Part shown: positions 34,137 through 42,980 of the stretch, piece by piece
Numbering within the stretch: position 1 is the first letter of the stretch
Layout of the letters: each line of letters starts with the position of its first letter
Source of the DNA: Bradyrhizobium sp. CSA207
GTDB taxonomy: Bacteria; Pseudomonadota; Alphaproteobacteria; Rhizobiales; Xanthobacteraceae
DNA length: 64,000 nucleotides
Direction: 5' to 3'
NCBI RefSeq assembly: GCF_029051685.1
Contig: NZ_JAACFT010000030.1
Span: 1-64,000 of the forward strand
Position numbers and translations under genes: made by a program
Notes under the pieces: generated by a model
What the model was told of the DNA's origin: nothing
What the model saw: only the letters and a program-made list of their open reading frames with translations
The model's database searches: none

Positions 34137-35432
34137 TCAGGCGGCGGCCCGGCCGATATCGGTCCGGATCGACCGGGCGGCCCAGACGAATAGCAGGGCG
34201 CCGAGCGTGGTCGTGACCGCCGCCGAGAGCAGGGAATAACGCACGGCATCAGCCCCAAAACTGCCCTTCAGCGCGTCGTTGACCACGCCGACAGCGAGCG
34301 GACCGACGCCTTGGCCAAAGCAGGTCGCGGTGAGCGCGATCAGGGCGGAGGCCAGCGCCCGCATGCTCGGCTTTGCCACGGTCTGCGCGATTGCGAAGAT
34401 CGGCCCGAGATGGAATCCGACCAGGAACGAGGTCAGTGCCAGCATCGCGACCATCATCGCGAAATCCTGCGTCAGCATGCACAGCGCGAACACCGGGCCG
34501 GCAAGGCCTGAGGTGATCGCGGGCGCCCACAGTTTCCAGCGGTCGTCGCGGCGGCTCACTTGCGCAACCACGAATCCGCCGAGCAGCGTGCCGGCCATGC
34601 CGGCCAGGCCCTTGAAGGTGCCGGCATAGGTGCCGATCTCGGTGCTCGACAGATGATGCACGCGCGCCAGGAATGGCGGGATCCAGGCGGCGGTGGCGTA
34701 ATTGGTGTAGGTGGTGAGACAAAAGCCGATCAGCACGATGATGAAGCTCTGCTGCGAGGCGAGGAAGCGCAGCGTCGGCCCGAGCGGCTCGGGCACAAAG
34801 CTCTCCTGCATCGCGCCGCGCTTCGGCTCGGAGATCGTCAGCCACAGGACCAATGCGAGCAGGATGCCCGGCAGGCCCGCGACATAGAACGCCATCCGCC
34901 AGCCATAGTGCTGGTTGACGTAGCCGCCGATGAAATAGCCGAGGAAGACGCCGAGATAGGTGCCGATGGCGTAGATGCCGAGCGCGCGCGGGCGCTCGTT
35001 CCTGGCAAAGAGGTCGGCGACGATCGACTGCGAGGCCGGCGAGCCCGCGGATTCGCCGATGCCGACGCCGATGCGCGCCAGCGCCAGCGAGGTCACGCTG
35101 GAGGCCGTGCCGCACAGCGCCGTCATCGCGCTCCAGAAGGCAAAGGCCACGGCTACGATGTTGCGCCGGTTGAGCCGATCGGCGATGCGGGCAATGGGGA
35201 TGCCGAGCAGCGAATAGAACAGCGCGAAGCCGAAGCCTGCGAGCAGGCCCATCATGGTGTCGCTGAGCGCAAACTCCTTCTTGATCGGCTCGATCAGGAC
35301 GTTGAAGATGGTGCGGTCGAGGAAGTTCAGCGCATAGATGATGGTGAGCAGCCCGAGCACGTAATAGCGCCGCACCGACGGCGTTGCCGCGGCGGCTGTT
35401 TGCACCGACATCTGTGACGTCACATCGACCAT
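34137..35432 (-). CDS. MFS transporter (spinster-like group)
   Basis: A 431-residue major facilitator with 12 predicted helices. The loop 2-3 motif is GIPIARIADRLNRRNI, and helix 4 has ALARIGVGIGESAGSPASQSIVADLF, typical of the Spns-like subgroup. ATG 35432 has a strong GGGGGAAG upstream. It lies 61 bases downstream of the Rieske oxygenase gene on the same strand, so it probably imports that enzyme's substrate, likely an organic or aromatic acid. The substrate is inferred only from context. Confidence 0.88.
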   Translation of the reverse strand: MVDVTSQMSVQTAAAATPSVRRYYVLGLLTIIYALNFLDRTIFNVLIEPIKKEFALSDTMMGLLAGFGFALFYSLLGIPIARIADRLNRRNIVAVAFAFWSAMTALCGTASSVTSLALARIGVGIGESAGSPASQSIVADLFARNERPRALGIYAIGTYLGVFLGYFIGGYVNQHYGWRMAFYVAGLPGILLALVLWLTISEPKRGAMQESFVPEPLGPTLRFLASQQSFIIVLIGFCLTTYTNYATAAWIPPFLARVHHLSSTEIGTYAGTFKGLAGMAGTLLGGFVVAQVSRRDDRWKLWAPAITSGLAGPVFALCMLTQDFAMMVAMLALTSFLVGFHLGPIFAIAQTVAKPSMRALASALIALTATCFGQGVGPLAVGVVNDALKGSFGADAVRYSLLSAAVTTTLGALLFVWAARSIRTDIGRAAA

Positions 35433-35493
35433 CGCTTCCCCCAATTTGTCTTTGTTGTCGTCGTCGGTCCAGCCCTGATTGGAGCCGGTTGCT

Positions 35494-36684
35494 TCAGGCG
35501 TCGCGGATGTAGTTCCCCGCTTCGAATTCGACCGGCGCTGCGCTGGCGTCGAACGACACGCCGATGGGGTCGCGGTCTGCGGCCATGGCATCGAGCTGGT
35601 CGCTCAGCATGCGCCGGATCATCAGTATGCCGCGGTCGCTTTGGCCAAAATGCTCCTCGGAGTGGATAGTCTGCGGCCCTTGGCCGACCTGGGCCTCGTA
35701 GTCGCCCGGGAATTGCTGGTGCTCGGCTTCCGTCATGTCCCACCAGAATTTGCCGTTGAACTTCGAGCGCATGCGGCCGATGTCGCCGGCATTCTTGACG
35801 CGGCCGGCGACGTAGATGCGGAACGAAGTATCGTCGATCGGCAGCGTCCAGCCGATCGACTCGACGCGGGCGAATTGCGCCACGCGCGGGTTCGGCACCA
35901 CGCGCAAGGTGGGCAGGGCGGCTTCGGTGACGCGATAAAACACCTTGCCGTCGCCCTGCTTGCGGATCGAGCGCACGGCAATTCCGCGCGGCGTCCTGTC
36001 GAACGTCACCTCAGGCATCGAGGCCATCATGTTGGTGAATTGCGGACCCGAGAAAGAGCCGTGCAGTACCGGCACGTGATAGGGATCGACAACGTTTTCG
36101 AAATGCTGCAGCCAGTTGCAGGGGATGATCGCCGGCCCGCCGCCGCCGATCGAGGAATCGTCGGCCTCGACGAACTCGCCATCGTCCATGTTTTCCAGGC
36201 ATTCGTAAGCCGGCAACACCGGGCGTTTCTCGGCCGGGCCCATATAGGCGAAGATCAGCCCGTAGCGCTCCTCGACCGGATACCAGGGCTGCCGCACCTT
36301 ATCCTTGAACTGGCCGCCGTCGGGCTCGCAGGGCTGCTCCAGGCAGTGGCCCTCGGTGTCGAACTTCCAGCCGTGATAGCAGCAGCGGATGCCGTCCTCC
36401 TCGACCTTGCCGTAGTAGAGCGTGGTGCCGCGGTGACAGCAGCGCGCGTGCAAGAGGCCAACGCGGCCGTACCTGTCGCGGAACAGGATCAGGTCCTCGC
36501 CGAGCGCGCGCACCTTTTTCGGCGTGTCGGTGGCGTCGGCGGCGACGCCGACCGGATGCCAGTAGCGGCGGAGCAGTTCGCCCATCGGCGTGCCGCGCAC
36601 GACCGAGGTCAGCTCGGTGCGCGTATACGCCGGCTTCATCGCATAGGTGGTGCCGAGATCGCGATCACGCTGGGTGATGGTCAT
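35494..36684 (-). CDS. Rieske non-haem iron aromatic ring oxygenase, alpha subunit
   Basis: A 396-residue oxygenase subunit of the phthalate-dioxygenase/demethylase type. The Rieske 2Fe-2S site is CCHRGTTLYYG...CCYHGWKFD (Cys-His, then Cys-Tyr-His). The catalytic mononuclear iron site is NVVDPYHVPVLHGSF (His-His with an upstream Asn/Asp bridge). It needs a separate reductase, and none is encoded nearby. ATG 36684 gives the family N-terminus MTITQRDRDLG. It is divergent from a MarR regulator and followed by an MFS transporter, suggesting a small catabolic unit. Confidence 0.9.
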   Translation of the reverse strand: MTITQRDRDLGTTYAMKPAYTRTELTSVVRGTPMGELLRRYWHPVGVAADATDTPKKVRALGEDLILFRDRYGRVGLLHARCCHRGTTLYYGKVEEDGIRCCYHGWKFDTEGHCLEQPCEPDGGQFKDKVRQPWYPVEERYGLIFAYMGPAEKRPVLPAYECLENMDDGEFVEADDSSIGGGGPAIIPCNWLQHFENVVDPYHVPVLHGSFSGPQFTNMMASMPEVTFDRTPRGIAVRSIRKQGDGKVFYRVTEAALPTLRVVPNPRVAQFARVESIGWTLPIDDTSFRIYVAGRVKNAGDIGRMRSKFNGKFWWDMTEAEHQQFPGDYEAQVGQGPQTIHSEEHFGQSDRGILMIRRMLSDQLDAMAADRDPIGVSFDASAAPVEFEAGNYIRDA

Positions 36685-36752
36685 GCTGTTCCTCGCGCCG
36701 CTTGGCCTCGATGGGCCATTTTTATGGTTGGACCCAGTCAAAAGCCGATCGA

Positions 36753-36763
36753 TGACAATGTCA
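36753..36763. promoter_or_regulatory. Possible MarR operator (TGACA-A-TGTCA)
   Basis: An 11-bp palindrome in the 176-base divergent region between the Rieske oxygenase and MarR genes. Its position fits a shared operator, but it is short and I have no independent support. Confidence 0.3.
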
Positions 36764-36860
36764 ACGAATTTCCGGATGCCTCTTAATTGCATTTGACCAC
36801 AGGGAACCGGACCCTCCGCACGGGCTTGGCAGGCCACGGCTTTCTTGGCAGAGGTGGACC

Positions 36861-37373
36861 ATGAGCCAGACACCGAGCAGGGGTGGATCGTCGCCCGGGA
36901 CGGACGAAAACGATCCGCCGGCGCCGATCACCGTGATGCTGTCGTCACGGCTGATGGTGCTGGCCAATTTGCTCAAGCGCGGCGCCATCCTGCGCTACAA
37001 GCGCCTCGCCGGATTGTCCTCGGTCGAGTTTGGCCTGGTCGCCTCGCTCGGCCGGCGACCGCCGATGAGCGTAGCGCGGCTGGCCGAAGCCGTCGGCCAG
37101 GACAAGGGTCAGATCAGTCGCGCGCTGGCGGAACTCGTGTCGCGCAAGCTGATCGCGAAATCGGCGAACCCGAAAGACAGCCGCGAAGTGCTGGTCTCGC
37201 TGACCCCGGCAGGCCTTGCCGCGCATGATGCGATCGTCGCCGGCGCGCAGGAGCGCAATCGGCGTCTGCTGGAACATCTGAGCCAGGAAGAATTCGAAAC
37301 GCTACTCGTGCAGATCGATCAGCTCACGGCAACCGCCGCCGAGATGTTAGAGGCGGAGAAAGCTCCGCGCTGA
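36861..37373 (+). CDS. MarR-family transcriptional regulator
   Basis: A 170-residue winged-helix repressor or activator. The DNA-binding region covers about residues 55-110 (SSVEFGLVASLGRRPPMSVARLAEAVGQDKGQISRAL, with the wing NPKDSREVLVSLTPAG). It is transcribed divergently from the Rieske oxygenase-MFS unit, which it likely controls in response to an aromatic ligand. Confidence 0.9.
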   Translation: MSQTPSRGGSSPGTDENDPPAPITVMLSSRLMVLANLLKRGAILRYKRLAGLSSVEFGLVASLGRRPPMSVARLAEAVGQDKGQISRALAELVSRKLIAKSANPKDSREVLVSLTPAGLAAHDAIVAGAQERNRRLLEHLSQEEFETLLVQIDQLTATAAEMLEAEKAPR

Positions 37374-37380
37374 TTTCATG

Positions 37381-37400
37381 CCAACATTTGGAAACGTTGG
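37381..37400. other. Imperfect palindrome after the MarR gene
   Basis: CCAACATTTGGAAACGTTGG pairs with itself apart from one mismatch per arm. It starts eight bases after the MarR stop. It may be a terminator stem, although only a short T stretch follows, or an operator for the downstream receptor gene. Confidence 0.4.
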
Positions 37401-37404
37401 AGTG

Positions 37405-37425
37405 TTTCTAAGACTCTTTCTAAGA
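37405..37425 (+). promoter_or_regulatory. Direct repeat TTTCTAAGA upstream of the TonB receptor gene
   Basis: TTTCTAAGA occurs at 37405-37413 and 37417-37425, a 12-base period. The half-site resembles the TTCTAA part of iron-control elements bound by Irr/RirA-type regulators in rhizobia. The location, about 110 bases before an iron-receptor gene, fits iron regulation. This is a resemblance, not a confirmed box. Confidence 0.4.
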
Positions 37426-37535
37426 AGTTTTCAATTAGGGAAATCGCGCTTCCTCACCTAAGCGTCACCTTAAGCGCATGTCCTCATGGGACTGACGGCA
37501 TGACGCATGAATGACGTAAGTTTTGGGGTGGCGCG

Positions 37536-39806
37536 TTGAACAGTCTTGGAATGCTGCGGTCGGCCGTATTGGCGACCGCATCCGCTTGGGTATTGATGGC
37601 GCAAGCGTCGTTCGCACAATCTTCGCCGCAATCCGGCGCGACGAACCTGCCGCCGGTGACAGTCGCCGCGCCGGAACAACGCCGCCGTGCAGCCACGAGC
37701 GCGCCGCGCCGCGCCCAGCGGTCGCCGCAGAGTGCCAACAGCCAGAAACCGCAGCCGCAGCGTAACGTCGGCTTCGTCGAGACACCGCGCGGCCCCGTGA
37801 ACGGCTACGTCGCAGGCCGCAGCTCGTCGGGCACCAAGACCAACACGCCGATCATGGAGACGCCGCAGTCGGTGTCGGTGATCGGAGCGGAGCAGATCCG
37901 CGACCAGAAGCCGAACAAGCTCGACGAGGTGCTGCGCTACACCGCCGGCGTGCGCGCCGGGACCTTCGGCGCTGACACCCGCAACGACTGGTGGCTGATC
38001 CGCGGCTTCAAGTCCGACGACGTCGGGCTGTTCCTCGACGGCATGCAGCTGTTCTACACATCCTATGCGAGCTGGAAGCTCCAGACCCCGAACATGGAGC
38101 GAGTCGAGGTGCTGCGCGGTCCCTCGGCCGTGCTCTATGGCGGATCGAGCCCGAGCGGCATCGTCAACGTCATCAGCAAGCTGCCGCCAGCCGAGCCGAT
38201 CCGCTTCATCGAGACAGGTGTCAACAATTTCGGCAACGCCTATGTCGGCTTCGATTTCGGCGGCCCGGTCGCAACGCAAGCCGACAACGGCAAGCTGTTC
38301 TACCGCGTCGTCGGCCAGGTGCAGAATGGCGGCACCCAGGTCGACTTCATCTCCGACAACAACTATTTCATCGCGCCGTCATTCACGTGGAAGCCGGATG
38401 CCGACACGACGTTCACGGTCTTGGCGTCGGCCTCGAAGCAGGACACCCGAGGCATCAACTTCCTGCCTTCCAGGGGCACGGTGACCAACGAACCGTTCGG
38501 CAAGATCCCGACCAGCTTCTTCGTTGGCGATCCCGGTGTCGACAAGTTCACGCGCGAGCAGGAGATGCTTGGCTACCAGTTCGAGCGCAATCTCACCGAC
38601 GATCTCACGTTCCGGCAGAATGCCCGTTTCGCGCATATCGACCTCACCTATCGAGGCTATGTCGGAAACGGCTACACCAACGAACCGGCCGGCGACATGT
38701 TTCGATACAATTGGTATGCGAAGAACACCGCCAACCAGGCCAATCTCGACAACCAGCTCGAGTATCGCTTCAACACCGGTCAGGTGAAGCACACGATGCT
38801 GTTCGGCGTCGACCTGAAGGGTTACCAGATCGACGACTACCAGGCGTTCGTGTTCGCTGGTGTACCGTCGATCAATGTCCTCAATCCTACCTACGGCGTT
38901 GGCGATATTCCGTTGACGGGGGATCCGTTCCGAAATTTCCTCATCACGCAGAAGCAGGCCGGCACCTATCTCCAGGACCAGATGAAGCTCGGCAATTTCA
39001 CGCTGGTTCTGAGCGGCCGCAACGATTGGGTCGAGACGACCCAGGCCAGCCGTGCCACCGGCGCTTTGATCTCCGAGCATGACGACAGCCGGTTCAGCGG
39101 GCGCGCCGGGCTGATCTACAATTTCGACAACGGCATCGCGCCCTACATCTCCTATGCGACGAGCTACAATCCGATCATCGGCCTCAACGCGCAAAACCAG
39201 CTGTTCCTGCCGGAAACGGGGAAGCAGGCCGAAATCGGCGTGAAGGTCGCGCCCAAGGGATTCGATGGCTATTTCACGGTCTCGGCCTTCGATCTGATTC
39301 GCCAAAACGTGCCGACGACTGTGCCGGGTTCCACGCCGGTCCTGCAAAACCAGACCGGCGAGGTGACCTCGCGCGGTATCGAGCTCGAAGCGGTGGCCAA
39401 TGCCACGAAAGAGCTGAAGCTGATCGGCGCCTTCACGGCCTATCATCTCTTCACCAGCAGGGATCTCGATCCGGCGCTGGTCGGCAAGACGCCGACCAAC
39501 ACGCCTGAGCTCCTGGTCTCGGGCTGGGCCGACTACACCTTCAAGGACGGACCGCTTGCGGGCTTCGGTTTCGGCGGCGGCGTGCGCTATGTCGGCTCGT
39601 CCTGGGCCGACACCGCCAATACCCTTGAGGTCCCCGCGGTGGTGCTCGGCGATCTCGCGGTGCACTACGAATGGCAGAACTGGCGCACGGCCGTCAACGT
39701 GATCAACCTGACCGACAAGATCTACGTCGCGAGTTGCGCCTCGGCCACGTCCTGCTTCTACGGCGACCGCCGGCGCGTCACCGCCAGCGTCTCCTACAAA
39801 TGGTAG
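37536..39806 (+). CDS. TonB-dependent siderophore receptor
   Basis: A 756-residue outer-membrane receptor for a ferric siderophore. A signal peptide (cleaved after QASFA) is followed by a Pro/Ala/Arg linker, the plug domain (about 75-220; TPIMETPQSVSVIGAEQIRD, the TonB-box region and LRYTAGVRAG) and a 22-strand barrel. The C-terminus is aromatic (SYKW), as required for barrel insertion. There is no N-terminal signalling (STN) domain, so it should not act through an ECF sigma factor. The start may be TTG 37536 (GGGGTGG upstream) or ATG 37551. The siderophore is unknown. Confidence 0.92.
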   Translation: MNSLGMLRSAVLATASAWVLMAQASFAQSSPQSGATNLPPVTVAAPEQRRRAATSAPRRAQRSPQSANSQKPQPQRNVGFVETPRGPVNGYVAGRSSSGTKTNTPIMETPQSVSVIGAEQIRDQKPNKLDEVLRYTAGVRAGTFGADTRNDWWLIRGFKSDDVGLFLDGMQLFYTSYASWKLQTPNMERVEVLRGPSAVLYGGSSPSGIVNVISKLPPAEPIRFIETGVNNFGNAYVGFDFGGPVATQADNGKLFYRVVGQVQNGGTQVDFISDNNYFIAPSFTWKPDADTTFTVLASASKQDTRGINFLPSRGTVTNEPFGKIPTSFFVGDPGVDKFTREQEMLGYQFERNLTDDLTFRQNARFAHIDLTYRGYVGNGYTNEPAGDMFRYNWYAKNTANQANLDNQLEYRFNTGQVKHTMLFGVDLKGYQIDDYQAFVFAGVPSINVLNPTYGVGDIPLTGDPFRNFLITQKQAGTYLQDQMKLGNFTLVLSGRNDWVETTQASRATGALISEHDDSRFSGRAGLIYNFDNGIAPYISYATSYNPIIGLNAQNQLFLPETGKQAEIGVKVAPKGFDGYFTVSAFDLIRQNVPTTVPGSTPVLQNQTGEVTSRGIELEAVANATKELKLIGAFTAYHLFTSRDLDPALVGKTPTNTPELLVSGWADYTFKDGPLAGFGFGGGVRYVGSSWADTANTLEVPAVVLGDLAVHYEWQNWRTAVNVINLTDKIYVASCASATSCFYGDRRRVTASVSYKW

Positions 39807-39828
39807 GCGCGGGCGAGGGAACGCCATC

Positions 39829-40965
39829 GTGAAAGCGCGGACGGTCAGGCTCTGGTCCGTGGTCCATACCTGGACCAGCCTGATCTCGACCGTGTTCCTA
39901 CTGCTGCTCTGCCTGACCGGCCTGCCGCTGGTCTTCCATCACGAGATCGATCAGCTCCTGGGCTATGCCCCCCAGCCCGAAGCTCATGCGAGCGCGGCGC
40001 ATGCGACGACCCAGCAAGTCGCCGACGCCGCGCTCGCCGCCGATCCCGGCCGGGTGCTGCAATATATCTCCTGGGACAAGTACGAGCCCGGGATCGTGAC
40101 GGCCTTCACCAACAGTACCGTCGACGGGCTGCCGGACAACACCACCGTGCGCGCCTTCGATGCGGTATCGGCCAAGCTGCTCGGGCCGGTCGGTGTCGGG
40201 CCGATGCTGATCGTGCTCAAGCTGCACACCGACATGTTCGCAGGCCAGGCCGGAAAGCTGTTTCTCGGCGCAATGGGTCTGCTGTTCGCCGTCGCCATCG
40301 TCTCCGGCGTGGTGCTGTATTGGCCGTTCACCCGCCGGCTGCGCTTTGCCACCATCCGCGACCGCGCCTCGCGCCGCGTGGTCTGGCTCGACTGGCACAA
40401 TCTGATCGGCGTCGTGACGGTGGCCTGGGCCCTGGTGGTCGGGCTGACCGGTGTCGTCAACACCTGGGCCGAGCTGATGCTGAACCAGTGGAAAGCGACT
40501 GAGCTCGCCAGCATGGTCGCGCCCTATGCCGGCAAGCCGCCGCCCTCGCATCTCGCCTCGCTCGACGGCGTCGTTGCGCGCGCCAAAACGGCGGCCCCCG
40601 GCATGGAGATCGCCTTCATCGCGTTTCCGGGCACGCCGTTCACCTCCTCGCACCACTTCGCCGCGTTCATGCGCGGCGACACGGCGCTGACGTCGCGGCT
40701 GCTGAAGCCGGTGCTGCTCGATGGCGAAACAGGGGAGGTCGCCGACAGCCGGGCGCTGCCGGTCTATCTCCAGGCGCTGCTGATCTCGCAGCCGCTGCAT
40801 TTCGGCGATTACGGTGGGGTGCCGCTCAAGGTGATCTGGGCCGCGCTCGACCTGCTCACCATCGTTGTGATCGGCAGCGGCCTCTATCTCTGGCTGGCGC
40901 GGCGGCGGAAGCGGGCCCCGGTCCGGAGCGGCGCATTCGCCAGACGAGCCTCGGTCCCGTCATGA
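39829..40965 (+). CDS. PepSY-domain membrane protein (siderophore-associated reductase type)
   Basis: A 378-residue inner-membrane protein with four helices (about 16-36, 143-165, 197-217 and 340-360) and periplasmic PepSY regions between them. The family is often paired with TonB-dependent receptors and proposed to reduce ferric siderophores; conserved His residues in helices (HTWTSL, FHHEID, LKLHTDM, DWHNLIGV) could bind haem. GTG 39829 has GCGAGGGAA upstream and follows the receptor by 22 bases. The reductase role is from family knowledge and context. Confidence 0.88.
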   Translation: MKARTVRLWSVVHTWTSLISTVFLLLLCLTGLPLVFHHEIDQLLGYAPQPEAHASAAHATTQQVADAALAADPGRVLQYISWDKYEPGIVTAFTNSTVDGLPDNTTVRAFDAVSAKLLGPVGVGPMLIVLKLHTDMFAGQAGKLFLGAMGLLFAVAIVSGVVLYWPFTRRLRFATIRDRASRRVVWLDWHNLIGVVTVAWALVVGLTGVVNTWAELMLNQWKATELASMVAPYAGKPPPSHLASLDGVVARAKTAAPGMEIAFIAFPGTPFTSSHHFAAFMRGDTALTSRLLKPVLLDGETGEVADSRALPVYLQALLISQPLHFGDYGGVPLKVIWAALDLLTIVVIGSGLYLWLARRRKRAPVRSGAFARRASVPS

Positions 40966-41207
40966 TGCATGGCTCCCCGGACAGCTCGCGCCTGTGGATA
41001 CGTGTCTTTGCCGCACCTGTTCTGCTTGCAGCTGCGACCATCACGGGTCTGCTGGCGGCATTGCTTTGGGGCGCGGTTGGCCAATATGTCGCCTGGGTGA
41101 CGGTTGGAGCGCCCGTCCTCGTCGCAATCTGGACTTTGTTGCGCCACAGCCTAGATAAAGGCGGCCTCCCCAAAAGCGGACGTCACGGCAGAGCGAGCTT
41201 GGACTGA
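40962..41207 (+). CDS. Small two-helix membrane protein coupled to the PepSY gene
   Basis: An 81-residue protein with two membrane helices (about 16-37 and 43-62) and a basic tail. It overlaps the PepSY gene by four bases (ATGA), so it is translationally coupled and probably a partner of the PepSY protein in iron uptake or reduction. I recognise no named domain. Confidence 0.7.
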   Translation: MMHGSPDSSRLWIRVFAAPVLLAAATITGLLAALLWGAVGQYVAWVTVGAPVLVAIWTLLRHSLDKGGLPKSGRHGRASLD

Positions 41208-41408
41208 TCGGGATCGCCCTTGCTGGGGCGGTCGATCTGCTCCATACCAGCCGCGGGGCGATTCCGGGATTTCTACCGTTCTGGGGGCGGCAAAGGGCCT
41301 GAAAAGAGCGTGTCTTGCGCCCATTGGTGCACTGCGCTAAGGCTCAGAATAATTCCAAATCGGACGAATCCGTGGTTATCCCGAGACCGCGGGAAAAAGG
41401 GCTCGTCA

Positions 41409-41774
41409 ATGAGCGGCATTCTACAGAACTATCTTCCACTCGTCGTCTTTATAGGGGTAGCTGCTATCATCGGCCTGGTGCTGCTGATCGCGCCCTTCAT
41501 CGTCGCGTTCCAGCAGCCGGACCCGGAAAAACTGTCGGCATATGAGTGCGGTTTCAACGCGTTCGACGATGCCCGCATGAAGTTCGACGTCCGCTTTTAC
41601 CTAGTTGCCATCCTCTTCATCATCTTCGACCTCGAGGTGGCGTTCCTGTTCCCCTGGGCGGTGGCGTTCGGCAAGCTTGGCGCGACCGGCTTCTGGTCCA
41701 TGGTGGTGTTCCTCGCCGTGCTGACGGTCGGGTTCGCTTATGAATGGAAGAAAGGCGCGCTCGAATGGGATTGA
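41409..41774 (+). CDS. nuoA: NADH-quinone oxidoreductase subunit A
   Basis: A 121-residue membrane subunit of complex I with three helices. The conserved loop KLSAYECGFNAFDDARMKFDVRFYLVAILFIIFDLEVAFLFPW is fully present, including the Cys of YECG. ATG 41409 gives the family N-terminus; the frame extends upstream without homology. It is first in the nuo operon, and the 201 bases upstream should hold the operon promoter, which I could not define. Confidence 0.96.
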   Translation: MSGILQNYLPLVVFIGVAAIIGLVLLIAPFIVAFQQPDPEKLSAYECGFNAFDDARMKFDVRFYLVAILFIIFDLEVAFLFPWAVAFGKLGATGFWSMVVFLAVLTVGFAYEWKKGALEWD

Positions 41775-42352
41775 ACCTCGCACCGTCCGCCGGTCCGGTC
41801 GTCGCACCGGCCGCCAAGGGCATCCTGGATCCTTCGACCGGCAAGCCGGTCGGGGCCCATGATCCGTTCTTCCTCGAGGTCAATCACGAGCTGTCCGACA
41901 AGGGCTTCTTCGTCGCCGCGACCGACGATCTCATCACCTGGGCGCGCACCGGCTCGCTGATGTGGATGACGTTCGGTCTTGCCTGCTGCGCGGTCGAGAT
42001 GATGCAGGTGTCGATGCCGCGCTACGATGTCGAGCGCTTCGGCTTCGCGCCGCGCGCCTCGCCGCGGCAGTCTGACGTGATGATCGTTGCCGGCACCTTG
42101 ACCAACAAGATGGCCCCGGCGCTGCGCAAGGTCTACGACCAGATGCCCGAGCCGCGCTACGTCATCTCGATGGGCTCCTGCGCCAATGGCGGCGGCTACT
42201 ACCACTATTCCTACTCGGTCGTGCGCGGCTGCGACCGCATCGTGCCGATCGACATCTACGTGCCCGGCTGTCCGCCCACCGCGGAAGCGCTGCTCTACGG
42301 CGTGCTGCTGCTGCAGAAGAAGATCCGGCGCACCGGCACCATCGAACGCTAA
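41765..42352 (+). CDS. nuoB: NADH-quinone oxidoreductase subunit B
   Basis: A 195-residue peripheral-arm subunit that holds iron-sulfur cluster N2 next to the quinone site. The N2 ligands are visible as FGLACCAVEMM (adjacent cysteines), SMGSCANGGGYY and VPGCPPTAEALLYG. It has an N-terminal extension of about 35 residues compared with the shortest homologues. The start overlaps nuoA by ten bases. Confidence 0.97.
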   Translation: MGLNLAPSAGPVVAPAAKGILDPSTGKPVGAHDPFFLEVNHELSDKGFFVAATDDLITWARTGSLMWMTFGLACCAVEMMQVSMPRYDVERFGFAPRASPRQSDVMIVAGTLTNKMAPALRKVYDQMPEPRYVISMGSCANGGGYYHYSYSVVRGCDRIVPIDIYVPGCPPTAEALLYGVLLLQKKIRRTGTIER

Positions 42353-42363
42353 GGTTTTACGTC

Positions 42364-42978
42364 ATGGACGATGGCAAGCTTGACGCCCTTGGGCAAACGA
42401 TCGTTAGCGCGCTTGCGGGCGCCGCCACCGGTCACTCCGTGGCGTTCAACCAGCTCACGGTTGATGTCGAGGTCAGCAAGATCGTCGAGGTGGTCAAGTA
42501 TCTCCGCGACGATCCGAATTGCCGCTTCATCAACTTCACCGACATCACGGCGGTGGACTACCCCGACCGCGAAAAGCGTTTCGACGTGGTCTATCACTTC
42601 CTGTCACCGGCACTGAACACGCGGATCCGGCTGAAGGCCCAGGCCGACGAGACCACGCAGGTGCCGTCGCTGATCGAAGTGTTTCCCGGCGCGGACTGGT
42701 TCGAGCGCGAGGCCTACGACCTCTATGGCGTGATCTTCGTCGGCCATCCCGACATGCGCCGCCTCTTGACCGATTACGGGTTCGAAGGCCATCCGCTGCG
42801 CAAGGACTTTCCGCTCACCGGTTTCGTCGAGGTCCGCTACGACGACCAGGAGAAGCGGGTGGTGTACGAGCCGGTGCGGCTCAACCAGGAATTCCGCAAG
42901 TTCGATTTCCTCTCGCCGTGGGAGGGGGGCGACTATCCGGTCCTTCCAGGCGATGAAAAAGCGGGGCCGAAGAGCTGA
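42364..42978 (+). CDS. nuoC: NADH-quinone oxidoreductase subunit C
   Basis: A 204-residue peripheral subunit of the complex I connecting module. Family signatures are FPGADWFEREAYDLYGVIFVGHPDMRRLLTDYGFEGHPLRKDFPLTG. It is a separate gene, not fused to nuoD as in enterobacteria. It follows nuoB by 11 bases. Confidence 0.96.
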   Translation: MDDGKLDALGQTIVSALAGAATGHSVAFNQLTVDVEVSKIVEVVKYLRDDPNCRFINFTDITAVDYPDREKRFDVVYHFLSPALNTRIRLKAQADETTQVPSLIEVFPGADWFEREAYDLYGVIFVGHPDMRRLLTDYGFEGHPLRKDFPLTGFVEVRYDDQEKRVVYEPVRLNQEFRKFDFLSPWEGGDYPVLPGDEKAGPKS

Positions 42979-42980
42979 CC

